This document shows positions 5,501-6,701 of a stretch of 6,701 bases of DNA, in pieces (the first letter of the stretch is position 1; every line of letters begins with the position of its first letter). This DNA comes from Verrucomicrobiia bacterium. Its GTDB lineage: Bacteria > Verrucomicrobiota > Verrucomicrobiia > Verrucomicrobiales > Akkermansiaceae. The stretch is taken from positions 1-6,701 of the forward strand of contig CANHKJ010000179.1 in assembly GCA_947460915.1 (NCBI GenBank), given 5' to 3'. A program made the translations under genes and the position numbers. The notes beneath the pieces were generated by a model. It was not told where the DNA came from and did no database searches. It saw only the letters and a program-made list of their open reading frames with translations.

Positions 5501-6701
5501 CTGGTGCAGGCAAACTTACGCTCGCAACTGCGAACACCTTTTCAGGAGACATTCAACTCAATGCGGGCATTCTCGCAGCAGGTCACAGCCAAGCATTTGG
5601 CGCCAATGAGCAAATGATCACGGTCGCAAGCGGTGCCACTCTTGACACAGCAGGATACCTTAATGTCAGCCGTGATTATGATGTCACCATAGCTGGAAAC
5701 GGTGTTGACGGCTCTGGTGCGATCATCAACTCCGGAATTGAAAACCTATCGGGCTTCCGCTCGATCACTCTCTCCGCGGACGCAACAATCGGCGGCACAG
5801 CACGTTGGGATATGCGCCCGATCACCGCAGGCTCAGGGCTCCTCAATCTCGCCAATTTCAAATTGACGAAAGTCGGACTCAACAGCATCGCGCTCGTTGA
5901 TGGAGTCATCTCGAACGACGGTACGATTGACCTCAATGAGGGCATGCTCACCATGACGCGCATGAATGTTACCGGCGCAGGTAGCATCAATGTGAAACCT
6001 GCTGCCATTCTCCGATTCGAGAACAACACGACTGGATATTATGCGAAAGACATTGCCCTCGACAATGGGAGAATCGAGTTGACCGGCTCCAATCTTACGC
6101 TTGATGCACCGATCGATGTAACGAATGTGGGCAACCTCCACGTCGCGTTTACTCGTGCGCTCTTCACGGCGCAGCCGATCACGGGAACTGGCTCACTCAG
6201 CATGACATCGTCAGGCGCTGGTGCCGTTGGTGTGCTGGTCCTTCTGAATGAAAACACTTACGCAGGAGCGACTAGCGTTGACACAGGAACATTGCGAATT
6301 GGTAATCGCACGGCAACTGGCAGCATCAATACCTTGCCTGTTACGCTATCGAACAATGCCAATTTGCAGATCAGTCGTTCTGACAACACCATGGTGTTCC
6401 CGAACGAAATCGGAGGTGCAGGAAATGTCATCATCGGCGTGACTGCTGCGGTCACAGCTCCTGAGTATGACTCTTTGGTCACCCTAACGGGGAATAACAC
6501 CTTCACTGGTGGTTTAACCGTATCGTCTGGCGGGGTGAAAATCCAAAATCCTGCGGCACTCGGCACTGGTGCTAAGACGGTCAACCTTACCAATGGCACG
6601 GCCGGACGTTCACAGTTCTACCTAGATGGTAGCTCAGCGAACATCACCGTTCCTGATACCGTATCCTTCTTCACCAGCAGTACGAACTTGAGCCATCCAG
6701 C
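2452..6701 (+). CDS. Giant secreted PATR (autotransporter-associated beta-strand repeat) protein, 3' partial
   Basis: From ATG 2452 I read 1416 codons with no stop, and the frame is still open at the right edge. A signal peptide (about residues 1-29) is followed by a mature N-terminus with GNWSATVNWSGG, the typical opening of verrucomicrobial PATR proteins. The rest is Gly/Thr/Ser/Asn/Ala-rich, predicted beta-helix, with degenerate units of the form K-T/S-G-x-G-x-L-x-L-x(2-3)-N-T-x-x-G near residues 134, 434, 604, 804, 1014, 1260 and 1342. Two insert or boundary blocks stand out: a GIAVGQTITGTNIPAG domain at 714-773, and PGTYTVLQYGALTGS (889-903) followed by a second W...NNW module from 934. 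I count only two cysteines (318 and 709), as usual for exported beta-solenoids. No catalytic motif is visible. The probable role is a surface or released adhesin or matrix protein. No beta-barrel is visible; the C-terminus, which would show the anchor, is outside the window. ATG 2452 is chosen because the signal peptide follows at once; no Shine-Dalgarno is present. Confidence 0.92.
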   Translation, partial: MKPRRFYSRSAVQTALATGLLALVNPLHSQTNGTWITNGPGNWSATVNWSGGAVAGGAGATANFSTLDITADTTVTLDTPVTLGTLSVQDLTTPSNSWIFAGTNSLTLDNGASKPVLDILNRFPIISAPLVGTNGFSKTGPGAVTLSGDNSGLSGTLDLPNVAGTNSAGVTIAGTNALGSINTINIGGSTTTGQFLALSGTTTVGSGVTINLNSQGGNSAPSGGLRAEGTTSEIVTINGPVNITLTGNAARIANNSAKRLDINGKITGAAGLTFRFGKNEGIHITNTGNTWSGTTVHSQEILWFDPGSLPTTTNLQLCASGAGHVQTNGTFTRALGSAANQVQFTYNAGLWAQGFGARGGNLTLNFGGTGADILFDSTATGTAARIRTSTLVLNGGFADGNITLVNPLDINGAARTIQNSALTATLQGGIKGGAFAVSKTGLGTLDLVTANTWTGDLTLPGNAGVVRLSHNEALGPVATVKNVNTTGSNQIIGLIELPGGISIDENKTLRMGGKIFYGNAVAAIGDQSALRSIGNNTWAGSAVIGSAGGAYGIESVSGTLTLGANAATTKIINNSANDDIRTLSLFGAGDVVMNLKMADNGLRNLSLIKIGSGKLSITRGDNDFDQAPSLRSGVTEVVKLADSGVVSSLGVAASFNVGGTLRYLGTGDSSNRSLGLLQTGGTLDSSGTGALVLSGSTMSHQAGTTTTICAPFAEGVTTLLINDPSGIAVGQTITGTNIPAGATITSVNVNTRAIEISQATTAASTTGLTVTIGAANNLDRTLTLTGTNANNNTFSANLTDPGVGKLGITKTGSGTWILNGAIKANTGPIAVQQGTLSINGAMPASSFTVAPTATLSLNNVNLNNADLDIDGTLDLAGPVEINPISIMSPGTYTVLQYGALTGSGSLTSSFRGATFNTSTSPTNTTLVVGAGSALTWSGANGPEWDVVTTNNWLNSSSAADAFYFLDSVTFDETGSVEPTVSLNEEVRPASITVNNPVTDYSIVGTGTISGLGSLTKSGAGKLTLATANTFSGDIQLNAGILAAGHSQAFGANEQMITVASGATLDTAGYLNVSRDYDVTIAGNGVDGSGAIINSGIENLSGFRSITLSADATIGGTARWDMRPITAGSGLLNLANFKLTKVGLNSIALVDGVISNDGTIDLNEGMLTMTRMNVTGAGSINVKPAAILRFENNTTGYYAKDIALDNGRIELTGSNLTLDAPIDVTNVGNLHVAFTRALFTAQPITGTGSLSMTSSGAGAVGVLVLLNENTYAGATSVDTGTLRIGNRTATGSINTLPVTLSNNANLQISRSDNTMVFPNEIGGAGNVIIGVTAAVTAPEYDSLVTLTGNNTFTGGLTVSSGGVKIQNPAALGTGAKTVNLTNGTAGRSQFYLDGSSANITVPDTVSFFTSSTNLSHP
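2851..2943 (+). repeat. PATR unit 1 (protein-level repeat)
   Basis: Residues 134-164 begin NGFSKTGPGAVTLSGDNSG and continue into SGTLDLPN. This fits the pattern K-T-G-x-G-x-[VL]-x-L-S-G-x-N, then G-T-L. It is the first clear unit after the N-terminal module. Confidence 0.6.
3751..3855 (+). repeat. PATR unit 2 (protein-level repeat)
   Basis: Residues 434-468 contain VSKTGLGTLDLVTANTWTGD, close to the family consensus (K-T-G-x-G-T-L-x-L, then A-N-T-W/Y-T-G), followed by LTLPGNAGVVRL in place of the usual T-V-N-A-G-T-L. Confidence 0.75.
4261..4362 (+). repeat. PATR unit 3 (degenerate)
   Basis: Residues 604-637 include LIKIGSGKLSITRGDNDFDQ and SLRSGVTEV. The K-x-G-x-G-K-L half is kept, while the N-T-Y-x-G half has become DNDFDQ. 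It is recognisable only beside its neighbours. Confidence 0.5.
4591..4770 (+). other. Inserted GIAVGQTITGTNIPAG-type domain in the PATR passenger
   Basis: Residues 714-773 do not follow the PATR pattern. They contain LINDPSGIAVGQTITGTN, then IPAGATITSV and IEISQATTAAS. Segments of the type G-x-x-V-G-x-x-V-x-G-x-G-I-P-x-G-T-x-V are known to me from other bacterial surface proteins and phage structural proteins, where they form small beta domains. Cys709 lies just before it. Its function here is unknown. Confidence 0.6.
4861..4971 (+). repeat. PATR unit 4 (protein-level repeat)
   Basis: Residues 804-840 contain GKLGITKTGSGTWILNGAIK and IAVQQGTLSING. The K-T-G-S-G-T-W and x-x-Q-x-G-T-L elements fit the family; the central N-T-Y-x-G is replaced by IKANTG. 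Confidence 0.7.
5116..5463 (+). other. Passenger boundary block and second N-terminal-like module
   Basis: PGTYTVLQYGALTGS (residues 889-903) resembles the block that often closes a PATR passenger. After a short linker, residues 934-953 read LTWSGANGPEWDVVTTNNWL, then FYFLDSVTFDETGS and RPASITVNN. This is the same type of module that opens the mature protein near residue 35 (GPGNWSATVNWSGG). It suggests two passenger units joined in one chain. The boundaries are approximate. Confidence 0.6.
5491..5583 (+). repeat. PATR unit 5 (best match to consensus)
   Basis: Residues 1014-1044 begin LTKSGAGKLTLATANTFSGD and end IQLNAGILAAG. This is almost the textbook PATR unit (L-T-K-x-G-x-G-x-L-T-L, A-N-T-x-x-G, N-A-G-x-L) and is the main anchor for the family call. 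Confidence 0.85.
6229..6306 (+). repeat. PATR unit 6 (partial)
   Basis: Residues 1260-1285 include LLNENTYAGATSVDTGTLRI. The second half (N-T-Y-x-G, x-V-D-T-G-T-L) is well kept; the K-x-G-x-G first half is replaced by SSGAGAVG just upstream. Confidence 0.65.
6475..6564 (+). repeat. PATR unit 7
   Basis: Residues 1342-1371 begin LVTLTGNNTFTGGLTVSSGG and end VKIQNPAALG. The N-N-T-F-T-G-G core and the following x-L-G turn fit the family. AATAACACCTTC encoding the core also occurs at 4822-4833, a rare short DNA-level identity between units. Confidence 0.75.

Noticed and set aside
2452..6701. DNA-level tandem repeats or CRISPR-like array in the giant gene
   Set aside because: The repeats are visible only in the protein. 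Their DNA has diverged, and unit spacing is irregular (roughly 200 to 900 bases).

Overview
The window looks like chromosomal DNA from a Verrucomicrobia-type bacterium (PVC group). This is inferred from protein style. The first gene ends in a Ca-binding-like D-x-D-G-D-G-V-S-N-L-x-E-F segment followed by a tail typical of large secreted verrucomicrobial proteins. The last gene is a giant passenger-type protein built of autotransporter-associated beta-strand repeats (PATR, TIGR02601/PF12951-like). Neither visible start codon has a Shine-Dalgarno sequence. Genus cannot be fixed from this stretch.

Layout, all on the + strand: (1) 1-518, the 3' end of a large secreted protein that begins before the window. 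(2) 519-608, a short intergenic region with a perfect TATAAT box and a perfect 13-bp inverted repeat. (3) 609-2153, a complete 514-residue cytosolic protein with N-terminal TPR-like helices and a C-terminal PAPS-dependent sulfotransferase domain resembling tyrosylprotein sulfotransferases. (4) 2154-2451, a 298-bp non-coding stretch with a plausible promoter and a leader hairpin. (5) 2452 to the window end, an uninterrupted reading frame of at least 1416 codons with a signal peptide and many degenerate PATR units, still open at the right edge. It is by far the largest gene here, and it is easy to miss because it has no stop codon in the window.

The two outer genes encode exported, cell-surface or secreted proteins. 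The sulfotransferase between them has no export signal and probably acts in the cytosol. Each downstream gene seems to have its own promoter, so the three are better read as co-directional neighbours than as one operon. Both promoters are followed at once by TGGGCGGCA and a GGCGGC/GCCGCC stem, which may be a shared leader or operator design. The idea that the sulfotransferase modifies one of the flanking proteins is only a hypothesis. I see no mobile element, CRISPR array, tRNA or rRNA.
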